Assembly: GCF_051014445.1 (NCBI RefSeq)
Contig: NC_135137.1
Span: forward strand, 12,029,501 to 12,093,500
Source of the DNA: Colletes latitarsis
Taxonomy: Eukaryota; Arthropoda; Insecta; Hymenoptera; Colletidae
DNA length: 64,000 bases
Direction: 5' to 3'
Every line of letters starts with the position of its first letter. Position 1 is the stretch's first letter. The position numbers were made by a program, and so were the translations under genes. Positions 24,691 to 37,888 of the stretch are shown here, one piece after another. The notes under the pieces were generated by a model. That model was not told where the DNA came from and did not search any database. It saw nothing but the letters and a program-made list of their open reading frames with translations.

Positions 24691-25149
24691 TAGGTCTGGG
24701 ATTCGCTCTCATCAGGCTCATACCGTCGCATATTTCTCATACTTGTTGGCCAGATCCTGGGCATTTTCTGGTATGGATCACGTAGTAATGTGGTACCACA
24801 CTGAAGCAGTCGCATAAACCAGGTCTCGATCAATATTTTAGAAGATAACGCATATTATGTCTAGGTTAGGCCTGGGATTTGCCCTCATCAGACTCATACT
24901 TTCGCATTCTTCTCATACTTGCTGAACAGATCCTGCGTTTTTTCTGCTTTGGATCACTTAGCAATGTGGTACCACACTGAAACAGTGAATTAAACCTAGT
25001 CTGGGTCAACATTTCAAAGGATATCGCATGTTAAGTATGGGTCAGGTCTAGGATTTGCCCTCAATAGGCTCATACTTTCGCATATTTCTCATACTTGATG
25101 GCCAGATTCTGGGCTTTTTTTGGTTTGGATCACGTAGCAATGTGGTACC

Positions 25150-25506
25150 ACACTGAAACAGACGACTAAACCTGGTCTCGATCAATATTTCAGAGGATAA
25201 GGCATGCTAGGTCTACGTTAGGTGTGGGATTTGCTCTCATCAGGCTCATACATTCGCATACTTCTCATACTTGATGGCCAGATTCTGGGCTTTTTCCGGT
25301 TTGGATCACGTAGTAATGTGGTACCACACTGAAACAGTCGACTAAACCTGGTCTCGATCAATATTTCAGAGGATAAGGCATGCTAGGTCTACGTTAGGTG
25401 TGGGATTTGCTCTCATCAGGCTCATACATTCGCATACTTCTCATACTTGATGGCCAGATTCTGGGCTTTTTCCGGTTTGGATCACGTAGTAATGTGGTAC
25501 CGCACT
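25150..25506. repeat. Tandem pair of near-identical monomers
   Basis: Two consecutive units share TTTCAGAGGATAAGGCATGCTAGG, GTCTACGTTAGGTGTGGG, CATACATTCGCATACTTCTC and CTTTTTCCGG, at an offset of 176 (GGCATGCTAG at 25201 and 25377). A similar pair is at about 14080-14300, also tandem, so this monomer type appears duplicated in both places. Confidence 0.75.
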
Positions 25507-27100
25507 GAAACAGTCGACTAAACCTGGTCTCGATCAAGATTTTAGAGGATAACGCATGTTGGGTATAGGTTAGGTCTGGGATTTGCTCTCATCAGGCTCA
25601 TACTTTCGCATATTTCTCACACTTGATGGCCAGATTCTGGGCTTTTCCGGTTTGGATCACGTAGTAATGTGGTATGACACTGAAACAGTCGACTAAACCT
25701 GGTCTCGTTCAATATTTTAGAGGATAACACATGTTAGGTCTAGGTTAGGTCTGGGATTTTCACTCATCAGGCTCATACTTTCGCATATTTCTCATACTTG
25801 ATGGCCAGATTCTGATCTTTTTTTTGCTTGGATCACGTAGTAATGAAGTACCACACTGAAACAGTCTATTAAACCTGGTTTCGATCAATATCTTAGAGGA
25901 TATCGCATGTTAAGTCTAGGTTAGGTCTGGGATTTCCTCTCATCAGGCTCATACTTTCGCATATTTCTCATACTTGTTGGTCAGATCCTGGGCTTTTTCT
26001 GGTTTGGATCACGTAGTAATGTGGTATCACACTGAAACAGTCGATTAAACCTGGTTACGATCAATATTTTAGAGGATAACGCATGTTAGGTATAGGTTAG
26101 GTCTGGGATTAACTCTCATCAGGCTCATACTTTCGCATATTTATCAATCTTGTTGGCTAGATCCTGGGCTTCCACTGGTTTGGATCACGTAGTAATGTGG
26201 TACCACACTGAAACTGTCGAGTAAACCTGGTCACGATCAATATTTTTGAGGATAACGCATGTTAGGTATAGGTTAGGTCTGGGATTTGCTCTCATCAGGC
26301 TCATACTATCGCATATTTATTAATCTTGTTGGCCAGATCCTGGGCTTCCACTGGTTTGGATCACATAGTAATGTGGTACCACATTGACACAGTCAATTAA
26401 ACCTGGTTTCGATCAATATTTTAGAGGATAACAAATGTTAGGTCTAGGTTAGGTCTGGGATTAGCACTCATAAGGATCATACTCTCGCATGTTTCTCATA
26501 CTTGATGGCCAGATTCTGGGCTTTCGCCGGTATGGGTCACGTAGTAATGTGGTACCACACTGAAACAGTTGACTAAACCTGGTCTCGATCAATATTTCAG
26601 AGGATAACGCATATTATGTCTAGGTTAGGCCTGGGATTTGCCCTCATCAGACTCATACTTTCGCATGCTTCTCATACTTGATGGCCAGATTCTGGGCTTT
26701 TTTTGGTTTGGATCACGTAGTAATGTGGTACCACAATGAAACAGTCCATTAAACCTGGTTTCGATCAATATTATGGAGGATAGCACATGTTAGGTCTAGG
26801 TTAGGACTGGGATTTGCACTCATCAGGCTCATACATTTGCATATTTCTCATACTTGATGGCCAGATTGTGGGCTTTTTTTGGTTTGGATCACGTAGTAAT
26901 GCGGTACCACATTGAAACAGTCAATTAAACCTGGTTCCGATCAATATTTTAGAGGATAGCACATGTTAGGTCTAGGTTAGGTCTGGGATTTGCACTCATC
27001 AGGCTCATACATTCGCATATTTCTCATACTTGATGGCCAGATTCTGGGCTTTTTTTGGTTTGGATCACGTAGTAATGTGGTACCACACTGAAACAGTCAA

Positions 27101-29563
27101 TTAAACCTAGCCTGGGTCAACATTTCAAAGGATATCGCATGTTAAGTATGGGTTAGATCTAGGATTTGCCCTCAATAGGCTCATACTTTCGCATATTTCT
27201 TATACTTGATGGCCAGATTCTGGGATTTTTTTGGCTTGGATCACGTAGTAATTTGGTACCACACTGAAACAGTCGACTAAACCTGGTCTCGATCAATATT
27301 TCAGAGGATAACGCATGTTATGTCTAGGTTAGGCCTGGGATTTGCCTTAATCAGACTCATACTTTCGCATTCTTCTCATACTTGTTGAACAGATCCTGGG
27401 TTTTTTCTGCTTTGGATCACTTAGTAATGTGGTACCACACTGAAACAGTCAATTAAACCTAGTCTGGGTCAACATTTCAAAGTATATCGCATGTTAAGTA
27501 TGGGTTAGGTCTAGGATTAGCCCTCAATAGGCTCATACTTTCGCATATTTCTCATACTTGATGGCCAGATTCTGGGCTTTTTCCGGCATGGGTCACGTGG
27601 TAATGTGGTACCACACTGAACCAGTCAATCAAGCCTAGTCTGGTTCAACATTTCAAAGGATAACGCATGTTAGGTATAGGTTAGGTCTGGGATTTGCTCT
27701 CATCAGGCTCATACTTTCGCATATTTATCAATCTTGTTGGCCAGATCCTGGGCATCCACTGGTTTGGATCACATAGTAATGTAGTACCACACTGACACAG
27801 TCAATTAAACCTGGTTCCGATCAATATTTTCGAGGATAACACATGTTAGGTCTAGGTTAGGTCTTTGATTTGCTCTCATCAGGCTCATACTTTCGCATAT
27901 TTCTCATACTTGATGTCCAGATTCTGTGCTTTTTTTGGTTTGGACGACGTAGTAATGCGGTACCACATTGAAACAGTCCATTAAACCTGGTTTCGATCGA
28001 TATTTTAGAGGATAACGCATGTTAGGTCTAGGTTAGGTCTGGGATTCGCTCTCATCAGGCTCATACCGTCGCATATTTCTCATACTTGTTGGCCAGATCC
28101 TGGGCGTTTTCTGGTATGGATCACGTAGTAATGTGGTACCACACTGAAGCTGTCGACGTAACCTGGTCTCGATCAAGATTTTAGAGGATAACGCATGTTG
28201 GGTATAGGTTAGGTCTGGGATTTGCTCTCATCAGGCTCATACTTTCGCATATTTCTCACACTTGATGGCCAGATTCTGGGCTTTTCCGGTTTGGATCACG
28301 TAGTAATGTGGTATGACACTGAAACAGTCGACTAAACCTGGTCTCGTTCAATATTTTAGAGGATAACACATGTTAGGTCTAGGTTAGGTCTGGGATTTTC
28401 ACTCATCTGGCTCATACTTTCGCATATTTCTCATACTTGGTGGCCAGATTCTGATCCTTTTTTTGCTTGGATCACGTAGTAATGAAGTACCACACTGAAA
28501 CAGTCTATTAAACCTGGTTTCGATCAATATCTTAGAGGATATCGCATGTTAAGTCTAGGTTAGGTCTGGGATTTCCTCTCATCAGGCTCATACTTTCGCA
28601 TATTTCTCATACTTGTTGGTCAGATCCTGGGCTTTTTCTGGTTTGGATCACGTAGTAATGTGGTACCACACTGAAACAGTCGACTAAACCTGGTTACGAT
28701 CAATATTTTAGAGGATAACGCATGTTAGGTATAGGTTAGGTCTGGGATTTGCTCTCATCAGGCTCATACTTTCGCATATTTATCAATCTTGTTGGCTAGA
28801 TCCTGGGCTTCCACTGGTTTGGATCACGTAGTAATGTGGTACCACACTGAAACTGTCGAGTAAACCTGGTCACGATCAATATTTTAGGGGATAACGCATG
28901 TTAGGCCTAGGTTAGGTCTGGGATTTGCTCTCATCAGGCTCATAATTTTGCATATTTATCAATCTTGTTGGCCAGATTCTGGGCTTTCTTTGGTTTGGAT
29001 CACGTAGTAATGCGGTACCACATTGAAACAGTCAATTAAACCTGGTTCCGATCAATATTTTAGAGGATAGCACATGTTAGGTCTAGGTTAGGTCTGGGAT
29101 TTGCTCTCATCAGGCTCATACTTTCGCATATTTATCAATCTTGTTGGCTAGATCCTGGGCTTCCACTGGTTTGGATCACGTAGTAATGTGGTACCACACT
29201 GAAACTGTCGAGTAAACCTGGTCACGATCAATATTTTAGGGGATAACGCATGTTAGGCCTAGGTTAGGTCTGGGATTTGCTCTCATCAGGCTCATAATTT
29301 TGCATATTTATCAATCTTGTTGGCCAGATTCTGGGCTTTCTTTGGTTTGGATCACGTAGTAATGCGGTGCCACATTGAAACAGTCCATTAAACCTGGTTT
29401 CGATCAATATTTTGGAGGATAGCACATGTTAGGTCTAGGTTAGGACTGGGATTTGCACTCATCAGGCTCATACATTCGCATATTTCTCATACTTGATGGC
29501 CAGATTCTGGGCTTTTTTTGGTTTGGATCACGTAGTAATGTGGTACCACACTGAAACAGTCAA
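27101..29563. repeat. 12-mer HOR, copy 1 expanded to 14 monomers (2463 bp)
   Basis: The unit starts at TTAAACCTAGCCTGGGTC (27101) and returns at 29564 (offset 2463) and 31675 (2111). Up to about 28870 it matches copy 2 at a constant 2463. Beyond about 29223 the offset to copy 2 is 2111, so 352 bases (two monomers) are extra here. The extra dimer repeats the GTTGGCTAGATCC / GTTAGGCCTAGG / CATAATTTTGC pair. One of its units starts TTCCGATCAATATTTTAGAGGATAGCACATG, a combination otherwise seen at about 26930, so the inserted piece is partly chimaeric. Confidence 0.85.
28745..29450. repeat. Local two-monomer tandem duplication inside the HOR
   Basis: GTCACGATCAATATTTTAGG followed by GATAACGCATGTTAGGCC occurs at about 28869 and again 352 bases later at about 29221. 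The accompanying GTTGGCTAGATCCTGGGC and CATAATTTTGCATATTTATC segments are repeated at the same distance. The other copies of the HOR have this dimer once. Confidence 0.82.
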
Positions 29564-31674
29564 TTAAACCTAGCCTGGGTCAACATTTCAAAGGATATCG
29601 CATGTTAAGTATGGGTTAGATCTAGGATTTGCCCTCAATAGGCTCATACTTTCGCATATTTCTTATACTTGATGGCCAGATTCTGGGATTTTTTTGGCTT
29701 GGATCACGTAGTAATTTGGTACCACACTGAAACAGTCGACTAAACCTGGTCTCGATCAATATTTCAGAGGATAACGCATGTTATGTCTAGGTTAGGCCTG
29801 GGATTTGCCTTAATCAGACTCATACTTTCGCATTCTTCTCATACTTGTTGAACAGATCCTGGGTTTTTTCTGCTTTGGATCACTTAGTAATGTGGTACCA
29901 CACTGAAACAGTCAATTAAACCTAGTCTGGGTCAACATTTCAAAGTATATCGCATGTTAAGTATGGGTTAGGTCTAGGATTAGCCCTCAATAGGCTCATA
30001 CTTTCGCATATTTCTCATACTTGATGGCCAGATTCTGGGCTTTTTCCGGCATGGGTCACGTGGTAATGTGGTACCACACTGAACCAGTCAATCAAGCCTA
30101 GTCTGGTTCAACATTTCAAAGGATAACGCATGTTAGGTATAGGTTAGGTCTGGGATTTGCTCTCATCAGGCTCATACTTTCGCATATTTATCAATCTTGT
30201 TGGCCAGATCCTGGGCATCCACTGGTTTGGATCACATAGTAATGTAGTACCACACTGACACAGTCAATTAAACCTGGTTCCGATCAATATTTTCGAGGAT
30301 AACACATGTTAGGTCTAGGTTAGGTCTTTGATTTGCTCTCATCAGGCTCATACTTTCGCATATTTCTGATACTTGATGTCCAGATTCTGTGCTTTTTTTG
30401 GTTTGGACGACGTAGTAATGCGGTACCACATTGAAACAGTCCATTAAACCTGGTTTCGATCGATATTTTAGAGGATAACGCATGTTAGGTCTAGGTTAGG
30501 TCTGGGATTCGCTCTCATCAGGCTCATACCGTCGCATATTTCTCATACTTGTTGGCCAGATCCTGGGCGTTTTCTGGTATGGATCACGTAGTAATGTGGT
30601 ACCACACTGAAGCTGTCGACGTAACCTGGTCTCGATCAAGATTTTAGAGGATAACGCATGTTGGGTATAGGTTAGGTCTGGGATTTGCTCTCATCAGGCT
30701 CATACTTTCGCATATTTCTCACACTTGATGGCCAGATTCTGGGCTTTTCCGGTTTGGATCACGTAGTAATGTGGTATGACACTGAAACAGTCGACTAAAC
30801 CTGGTCTCGTTCAATATTTTAGAGGATAACACATGTTAGGTCTAGGTTAGGTCTGGGATTTTCACTCATCTGGCTCATACTTTCGCATATTTCTCATACT
30901 TGATGGCCAGATTCTGATCTTTTTTTTGCTTGGATCATGTAGTAATGAAGTACCACACTGAAACAGTCTATTAAACCTGGTTTCGATCAATATCTTAGAG
31001 GATATCGCATGTTAAGTCTAGGTTAGGTCTGGGATTTCCTCTCATCAGGCTCATACTTTCGCATATTTCTCATACTTGTTGGTCAGATCCTGGGCTTTTT
31101 CTGGTTTGGATCACGTAGTAATGTGGTACCACACTGAAACAGTCGACTAAACCTGGTTACGATCAATATTTTAGAGGATAACGCATGTTAGGTATAGGTT
31201 AGGTCTGGGATTTGCTCTCATCAGGCTCATACTTTCGCATATTTATCAATCTTGTTGGCTAGATCCTGGGCTTCCACTGGTTTGGATCACGTAGTAATGT
31301 GGTACCACACTGAAACTGTCGAGTAAACCTGGTCACGATCAATATTTTAGGGGATAACGCATGTTAGGCCTAGGTTAGGTCTGGGATTTGCTCTCATCAG
31401 GCTCATAATTTTGCATATTTATCAATCTTGTTGGCCAGATTCTGGGCTTTCTTTGGTTTGGATCACGTAGTAATGCGGTGCCACATTGAAACAGTCCATT
31501 AAACCTGGTTTCGATCAATATTTTGGAGGATAGCACATGTTAGGTCTAGGTTAGGACTGGGATTTGCACTCATCAGGCTCATACATTCGCATATTTCTCA
31601 TACTTGATGGCCAGATTCTGGGCTTTTTTTGGTTTGGATCACGTAGTAATGTGGTACCACACTGAAACAGTCAA
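29564..31674. repeat. 12-mer HOR (2111 bp), copy 2
   Basis: The unit contains, in order, the TTAAACCTAGCCTGGGTC B unit, GCCTTAATCAGACTC, CAATCAAGCCTAGTC, GGGCATCCACTGG, TTTTCGAGGATAACAC with GTCTTTGATTTGC, GGACGACGTAG, TCGATCAAGATTTTAG, GGTATGACAC, a GCTTGGATCATGTAG unit, GGATATCGCATGTTAAG and the GTTAGGCCTAGG unit. It matches copies 1 and 3 closely. A 71-codon minus-strand frame at 30268-30483 is a by-product of the repeat. A near-identical segment at about 27800 does not keep the frame. Confidence 0.87.
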
Positions 31675-33786
31675 TTAAACCTAGCCTGGGTCAACATTTC
31701 AAAGGATATCGCATGTTAAGTATGGGTTAGATCTAGGATTTGCCCTCAATAGGCTCATACTTTCGCATATTTCTTATACTTGATGGCCAGATTCTGGGCT
31801 TTTTTTGGCTTGGCTCACGTAGTAATGTGGTACCACACTGAAACAGTCGACTAAACCTGGTCTCGATCAATATTTCAGAGGATAACGCATGTTATGTCTA
31901 GGTTAGGCCTGGGATTTGCCTTAATCAGACTCATACTTTCGCATTCTTCTCATACTTGTTGAACAGATCCTGGGTTTTTTCTGCTTTGGATCACTTAGTA
32001 ATGTGGTACCACACTGAAACAGTCAATTAAACCTAGTCTGGGTCAACATTTCAAAGGATATCGCTTGTTAAGTATGGGTTAGGTCTAGGATTAGCCCTCA
32101 ATAGGCTCATACTTTCGCATATTTCTCATACTTGATGGCCAGATTCTGGGCTTTTTCCGGCATGGGTCACGTGGTAATGTGGTACCACACTGAACCAGTC
32201 AATCAAGCCTAGTCTGGTTCAACATTTCAAAGGATAACGCATGTTAGGTATAGGTTAGGTCTGGGATTTGCTCTCATCAGGCTCATACTTTCGCATATTT
32301 ATCAATCTTGTTGGCCAGATCCTGGGCATCCACTGGTTTGGATCACATAGTAATGTAGTACCACACTGACACAGTCAATTAAACCTGGTTTCGATCAATA
32401 TTTTAGAGGATAACACATGTTAGGTCTAGGTTAGGTCTAGGATTTGCACCCGTCAGGCGCATACATTCGCATATTTCTCATACTTGATAGCCAGATCCTG
32501 GGTTTTTTTTGGTTTGGATCACGTAGTAATGTGGTGCCACACTGAAGCAGTCAATTAAACCCGGTTTCGATCAATATTTTAGAGGATAACACATGATAGG
32601 TCTAGGTTAGGTCTGGGATTTGCACTCATCAGGCTCATACTTTCGCATATTTCTCATACTTGATGGCCAGATTCCGAGCTTTTCTTGGCTTGGATCACGT
32701 AGTAATGTGGTACCACATTGAAACAGTCGACTAAACCTGGTCTCGATCAATATTTCAGAGGATAAGGCATACTAGGTCTACGATAGGTCTGAGATTTGCT
32801 CTCATCAGGCTCATACTTTCGCATATTTCTCGTACTTGATGAACAGATCCTGGGTTTTTTCTGCTTCGGATCACATAGTAATGTGGTACCACACTGACAC
32901 AGTCAATTAAACCTGGTTTCGATCAATATTTTAGAGGATAACGCATGTTAGGTATAGGTTAGGTCTGAGATTTGCTCTCATCAGGCTCATACTTTCGCAT
33001 ATTTATCAATCTTGTTGGCCAGATCCTGGGCTTCCACTGGTTTGGATCACATAGTAATGAAGTACCACACTGAAACAGTCTATTAAACCTGGTTTCGATC
33101 AATATCATAGAGGATATCGCACGTTAAGTCTAGGTTAGGTCTGGGATTTCCTCTCATCAGGCTCATACTTTCGCATATTTCTCATACTTGTTGGTCAGAT
33201 CCTGGGCTTTTTCTGGTTTGGATCACGTAGTAATGTGGTACCACACTGAAACAGTCGACTAAACCTGGTTACGATCAATATTTTAGAGGATAACGCATGT
33301 TAGGTATAGGTTAGGTCTGGGATTTGCTCTCATCAGGCTCATACTTTCGCATATTTATCAATCTTGTTGGCTAGATCCTGGGCTTCCACTGGTTTGGATC
33401 ACGTAGTAATGTGGTACCACACTGAAACTGTCGAGTAAACCTGGTCACGATCAATATTTTAGGGGATAACGCATGTTAGGCCTAGGTTAGGTCTGGGATA
33501 TGCTCTCATCAGGCTCATAATTTTGCATATTTATCAATCTTGTTGGCCAGATTCTGGGCTTTCTTTGGTTTGGATCACGTAGTAATGCGGTGCCACATTG
33601 AAACAGTCCATTAAACCTGGTTTCGATCAAAATTTTGGAGGATAGCACATGTTAGGTCTAGGTTAGGACTGGGATTTGCACTCATCAGGCTCATACATTT
33701 GCATATTTCTCATACTTGATGGCCAGATTCTGGGCTTTTTTTGGTTTGGATCACGTAGTAATATGGTACCACACTGAAACAGTCAA
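31675..33786. repeat. 12-mer HOR (2111-2112 bp), copy 3 with replaced interior
   Basis: 31675-32390 matches copy 2 at an offset of 2111, and 33050-33786 matches it at 2112. Between them, about 32390-33050 (just under four monomers) carries other variants (GCACCCGTCAGGCGC, ATAGCCAGATCC, TCCGAGCTTTTCTTGG, GGATAAGGCATACTAGG, TCTCGTACTTGATGAACAG). The period is kept across the patch. Replacement in register, by conversion or a double exchange, explains this better than independent mutation. The HOR ends at 33786, where TTAAACCCGGTTTCG replaces TTAAACCTAGCC. Confidence 0.82.
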
Positions 33787-33950
33787 TTAAACCCGGTTTC
33801 GATCAATATTTTAGAGGATAACACATGTTAGGTCTAGGTTAGGTCTGGGATTTGCCCTCATCAGACTCATACTTTCGCATTCTTCTCATACTTGTTGAAC
33901 AGATCCTGGGTTTTTTCTGCTTTGGATCACTTAGTAATGTGGTACCACAC

Positions 33951-35071
33951 TGAAACAGTCAATTAAACCTAGTCTGGGTCAACATTTCAGAGGATATCGC
34001 ATGTTAAGTATGGGTCAGGTCTAGGATTTGCCCTCAATAGGCTCATACTTTCGCATATTTCTCATACTTGATGGCCAGATTCTGGGCTTTTTCCGGCATG
34101 GGTCACGTGGTAATGTGGTACCACACTGAAACAGTCAATTAAGCCTAGACTGGTTCAACGATTCAAAGGATAACGCATGTTAGGTCTAGGTTAGGTCTGG
34201 GATTCGCTCTCATCAGGCTCATACCGTCGCATATTTCTCATACTTGTTGGTCAGATCCTGGGCTTTCGCCGGTATGGGTCACGTAGTAATGTGGTACCAC
34301 ACTGAAACAGTCGACTAAACCTGGTCACGACCAATATTTTTGAGGATAACGCATGTTAGGTATAGGTTAGGTCTGGGATTTGCTCTCATCAGGCTCATAC
34401 TATCGCATATTTATTAATCTTGTTGGCCAGATCCTGGGCTTCCACTGGTTTGGATCACATAGTAATGTGGTACCACATTGACACAGTCAATTAAACCTGG
34501 TTTCAATCAATATTTTAGAGGATAACAAATGTTAGGTCTAGGTTAGGTCTGGGATTAGCACTCATCAGGATCATACTCTCGCATGTTTCTCATACTTGAT
34601 GGCCAGATTCTGGGCTTTCGCCGGTATGGGTCACGTAGTAATGTGGTACCACACTGAAACAGTTGACTAAACCTGGTCTCGATCAATATTTCAGAGGATA
34701 ACGCATATTATGGCTAGGTTAGGCCTGGGATTTGCCCTCATCAGACTCATACTTTCGCATGCTTCTCATACTTGCTGAACAGATCCTGCGTTTTCTCTGC
34801 TTTGGATCACTTAGTAATGTGGTACCACACTGAAACAGTCAATTAAACCTAGTCTGGGTCAACATTTCAAAGGATATCGCATGTTAAGTATGGGTCAGGT
34901 CTAGGATTTGCCCTCAATAGGCCCATACTTTCGCATATTTCTCATACTTGATGGCCAGATTCTGGGCTTTTTCCGGCATGGGTCACGTGGTAATGTGGTA
35001 CCACACTGAAACAGTCAATTAAGCCTAGACTGGTTCAACGATTCAAAGGATAACGCATGTTAGGTCTAGGT
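33951..35071. repeat. ~1.1-kb block, copy 2 (pairs with 23570-24690)
   Basis: This block matches 23570-24690 at a constant offset of 10381 through all its divergent monomers. It differs by scattered single bases (for example TTTCAGAGG for TTTCAAAGG, and TTATGGCTAGG for TTATGTCTAGG). After about 35075 the series changes to GAGATTAGCACCCATC, whereas copy 1 continues GGGATTCGCTCTCATC. Confidence 0.82.
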
Positions 35072-37429
35072 TAGGTCTGAGATTAGCACCCATCAGGATC
35101 ATACTCTCGCATGTTTCTCATACTTGATGGCCAGATTCTGGGCTTTTTCCGGCATGGGTCACGTGGTAATGTGGTACCACATTGAAACAGTCGACTAAAC
35201 CTGGTCTCGATCAATATTTCAGAGGATAACGCATGTTAGGCCTAGGTTAGGTCTGGGATTTGCTCTCATCAGGCTCATAATTTTGCATATTTATCAATCT
35301 TGTTGGCCAGATTCTGGGCTTTTTTTGGTTTGGATCACGTAGTAATGCGGTACCACATTGAAACAGTCCATTAAACCTGGTTTCGATCAATATTTTGGAG
35401 GATAGCACATGTTAGGTCTAGGTTAGGACTGGGATTTGCACTCATCAGGCTCATACATTTGCATATTTCTCATACTTTATGGCCAGATTCTGGGCTTTTT
35501 TTTGGCTTAGATCACGTTGTAATGTGGTACCACACTGAAACAGTCCATTAAACCTGGTTTCGATCAATATTTTGGAGGATAGCACATGTTAGGTCTAGGT
35601 TAGGTCTGGGATTTGCTCTCATCAGGCTCATACTATCGCATATTTATTAATCTTGTTGGCCAGATCCTGGGCTTCCACTGGTTTGGATCACATAGTAATG
35701 TGGTACCACATTGACACAGTCAATTAAACCTGGTTTCAATCAATATTTTAGAGGATAACAAATGTTAGGTCTAGGTTAGGTCTAGGATTTGCCCTCATCA
35801 GGCTCATACTTTCGCATATTTCTCAAACTTGATGGCCAGATTCTGGGCTTTTCCCCGTTTCGATCACATGGTAATGTGGTACCACACTGAAACAGTCGAC
35901 TAAATCTGGTCTCGATCAATATTTTAGGGGATAACGCATGTAAGGTCTAGGTTAGGTATGGGATTTGCTCTCATCAGGCTCATACTTTCGCGTATTTCTC
36001 ATACTTGATGGCCAGATTCTGGGCTTTTTCCGGTTTGGATCACGTAGTAATGTGGTACCACACTGAAGCAGTCGACTAAACCTGGTCTCGATCAATATTT
36101 CAGAGGATAAGGCATGCTAGGTCGACGTTAGGTGTGGGATTTGCTCTCATCAGGCTCATACTTTCGCATATTTCTCATACTTGATGGCCAGATTCTGGGC
36201 TTTTTTTTGGCTTAGATCACGTTGTAATGTGGTACCACACTGAAACAGTCGATTAAACCTGGTTTCGATCAATATTTTAGAGGATAACGCATGTTAGGTC
36301 TGGGTTAGGTCTGGGATTTGCCCTCTTCAGTCTCATAATTTCGCATTCTTCACATACTTCTTGAACAGATCCTGGGTTTTTTCTGGTTTGGATCACATAG
36401 TAATGTCGTACCACACTGAACCAGTCAACTAATCCTGGTCTCGATCAATATCTTAGGGGATAACGCATGTTAGGTCTAGGTTAGGTCTGGGATTTGCTCT
36501 CTTCAGGCTCATACTTTCGCATATTTCTCATACTTGTTGAACAGATCCTGGGTTTTTTCTGCTTCGGATCACTTAGTAATGTGGTACCACACTGAAACAG
36601 TCAATTAAACCCGGTTTCGATCAATATTTTAGAGGATAACACATGTTAGGTCTAGGTTAGGTCTAGGATTTACACTCATCAGGCTCATACTTTCGCATAC
36701 TTCTCATACTTGATGGCCAGATTCTGGGCTTTTCTTGGCTTGGATCACGTAGTAATGTGGTGCCACACTGAAACAGTCGACTAAACCTGGTCTCGATCAA
36801 TATTTCAGAGGATAAGGCATGCAAGGTCTACGTTAGGTCTGAGATTTGCTCTTATCAGGCTCATACTTTCGCATATTTCTCATACTTGTTGAACAGGTCC
36901 TTGGTTTTTTTTGCTTCGGATCACATAGTAATGTGGTACCACACTGACAAAGTCAATTAAACCTGGTTTCGATCAATATTTTAGAGGATAACGCATGTTA
37001 GGTATAGGTTAGGTCTGGGATTTGCTCTCATCAGGCTCATACTTTCGCATATTTATCAATCTTGTTGGCCAGATCCTGGGCTTCCACTGGTTTGGATCAC
37101 ATAGTAATGTGGTACCACACTGACACAGTCAATTAAACCTGGTTTCCATCAATATTTTAGAGGATAACACATGTTAAGTCTAGGTTAGGTCTAGGATTTG
37201 CCCTCATCAGGCTCATACTTTCGCATATTTCTCATACTTGATGGCCAGATTCTGGGCTTTTCCCCGTTTCGATCACATAGTAATGTGGTACCACATTGAA
37301 ACAGTCGACTAAATCTGGTCTCGATCAATATTTCAGGGGATAACGCATGTAAGGTCTAGGTTAGGTATGGGATTTGCTCTCATCAGGCTCATACTTTCGC
37401 ATTCTTCACATACTTCTTGAACAGATCCT

Positions 37430-37860
37430 GGGTTTTTTCTGGTTTGGATCACATAGTAATGTCGTACCACACTGAACCAGTCGACTAAACCTGGTCTCGA
37501 TCAATATTTTAGGGGATAACGCATGTTAGGTCTAGTTTAGGTCTGGGATTTGCTCTCATCAGGCTCATACTTTCGCATATTTCTCATACTTGTTGAACAG
37601 ATCCTGGGTTTTTTCTGCTTCGGATCACATAGTAATGTGGTACCACTCTGACACAGTCAATTAAACCTTGTTTCGATCAATATTTTAGAGGATAACGCAT
37701 GTTAGGTATAGGTTAGGTCTGGGATTTGCTCTCATCAGGCTCATACTTTCGCATATTTATCAATCTTGTTGGCCAGATCCTGGGCTTCCACTGGTTTGGA
37801 TCACATAGTAATGTGGTACCACACTGACACAGTCAATTAAACCTGGTTTCGATCAATATT
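37430..37860. repeat. Block repeated at 39003-39430
   Basis: GTCGTACCACACTGAACCAG, GTCTAGTTTAGGTCTGGG, TTCTGCTTCG-ATCACATAG and the AACCTTGTTTCG unit recur 1573 bases downstream. That is nine monomers (1584) less 11 bases, and the missing 11 bases are the contraction at 37878 that lies between the two copies. The GTCGTACC marker also occurs at about 38330, so parts of this series are present three times. Confidence 0.78.
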
Positions 37861-37877
37861 TTAGAGGATAACACATG

Positions 37878-37888
37878 TTAGGTCTAGG
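37878..37888. repeat. 11-bp contraction of the internal pair (independent case)
   Basis: Only one TTAGGTCTAGG remains and it is followed directly by ATTTGCCCTC, giving a monomer of about 165 bp. The loss equals exactly one unit of the internal 11-bp pair. Neighbouring variants differ from those of the contracted monomers near 42619, 47534 and 53330, so this looks like a separate event. Confidence 0.88.

Larger units (their letters stand above)
22902..27100. repeat. Domain IV: irregular monomers, first B-type units
   Basis: The B-type lineage begins near 23570 with TTAAACCTAGTCTGGGTC, ACATTTCAAAGGATATCGC, GTTAAGTATGGGTC, GCCCTCAATAGGCTC and CCGGCATG-GTCACGTGG. It is followed by a second divergent type (AAGCCTAGACTGGTTC, ACGATTCAAAGG). 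B units recur at 23631, 24511 and 25039 (marker GGGTCAGGTC), five and three monomers apart. The segment 25531-26225 also resembles 28170-28865 at an offset of 15 monomers, and 23945 onward resembles 26232 onward at 2287 bases, so this stretch is an older, broken-up relative of the 12-mer HOR to its right. Confidence 0.75.
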
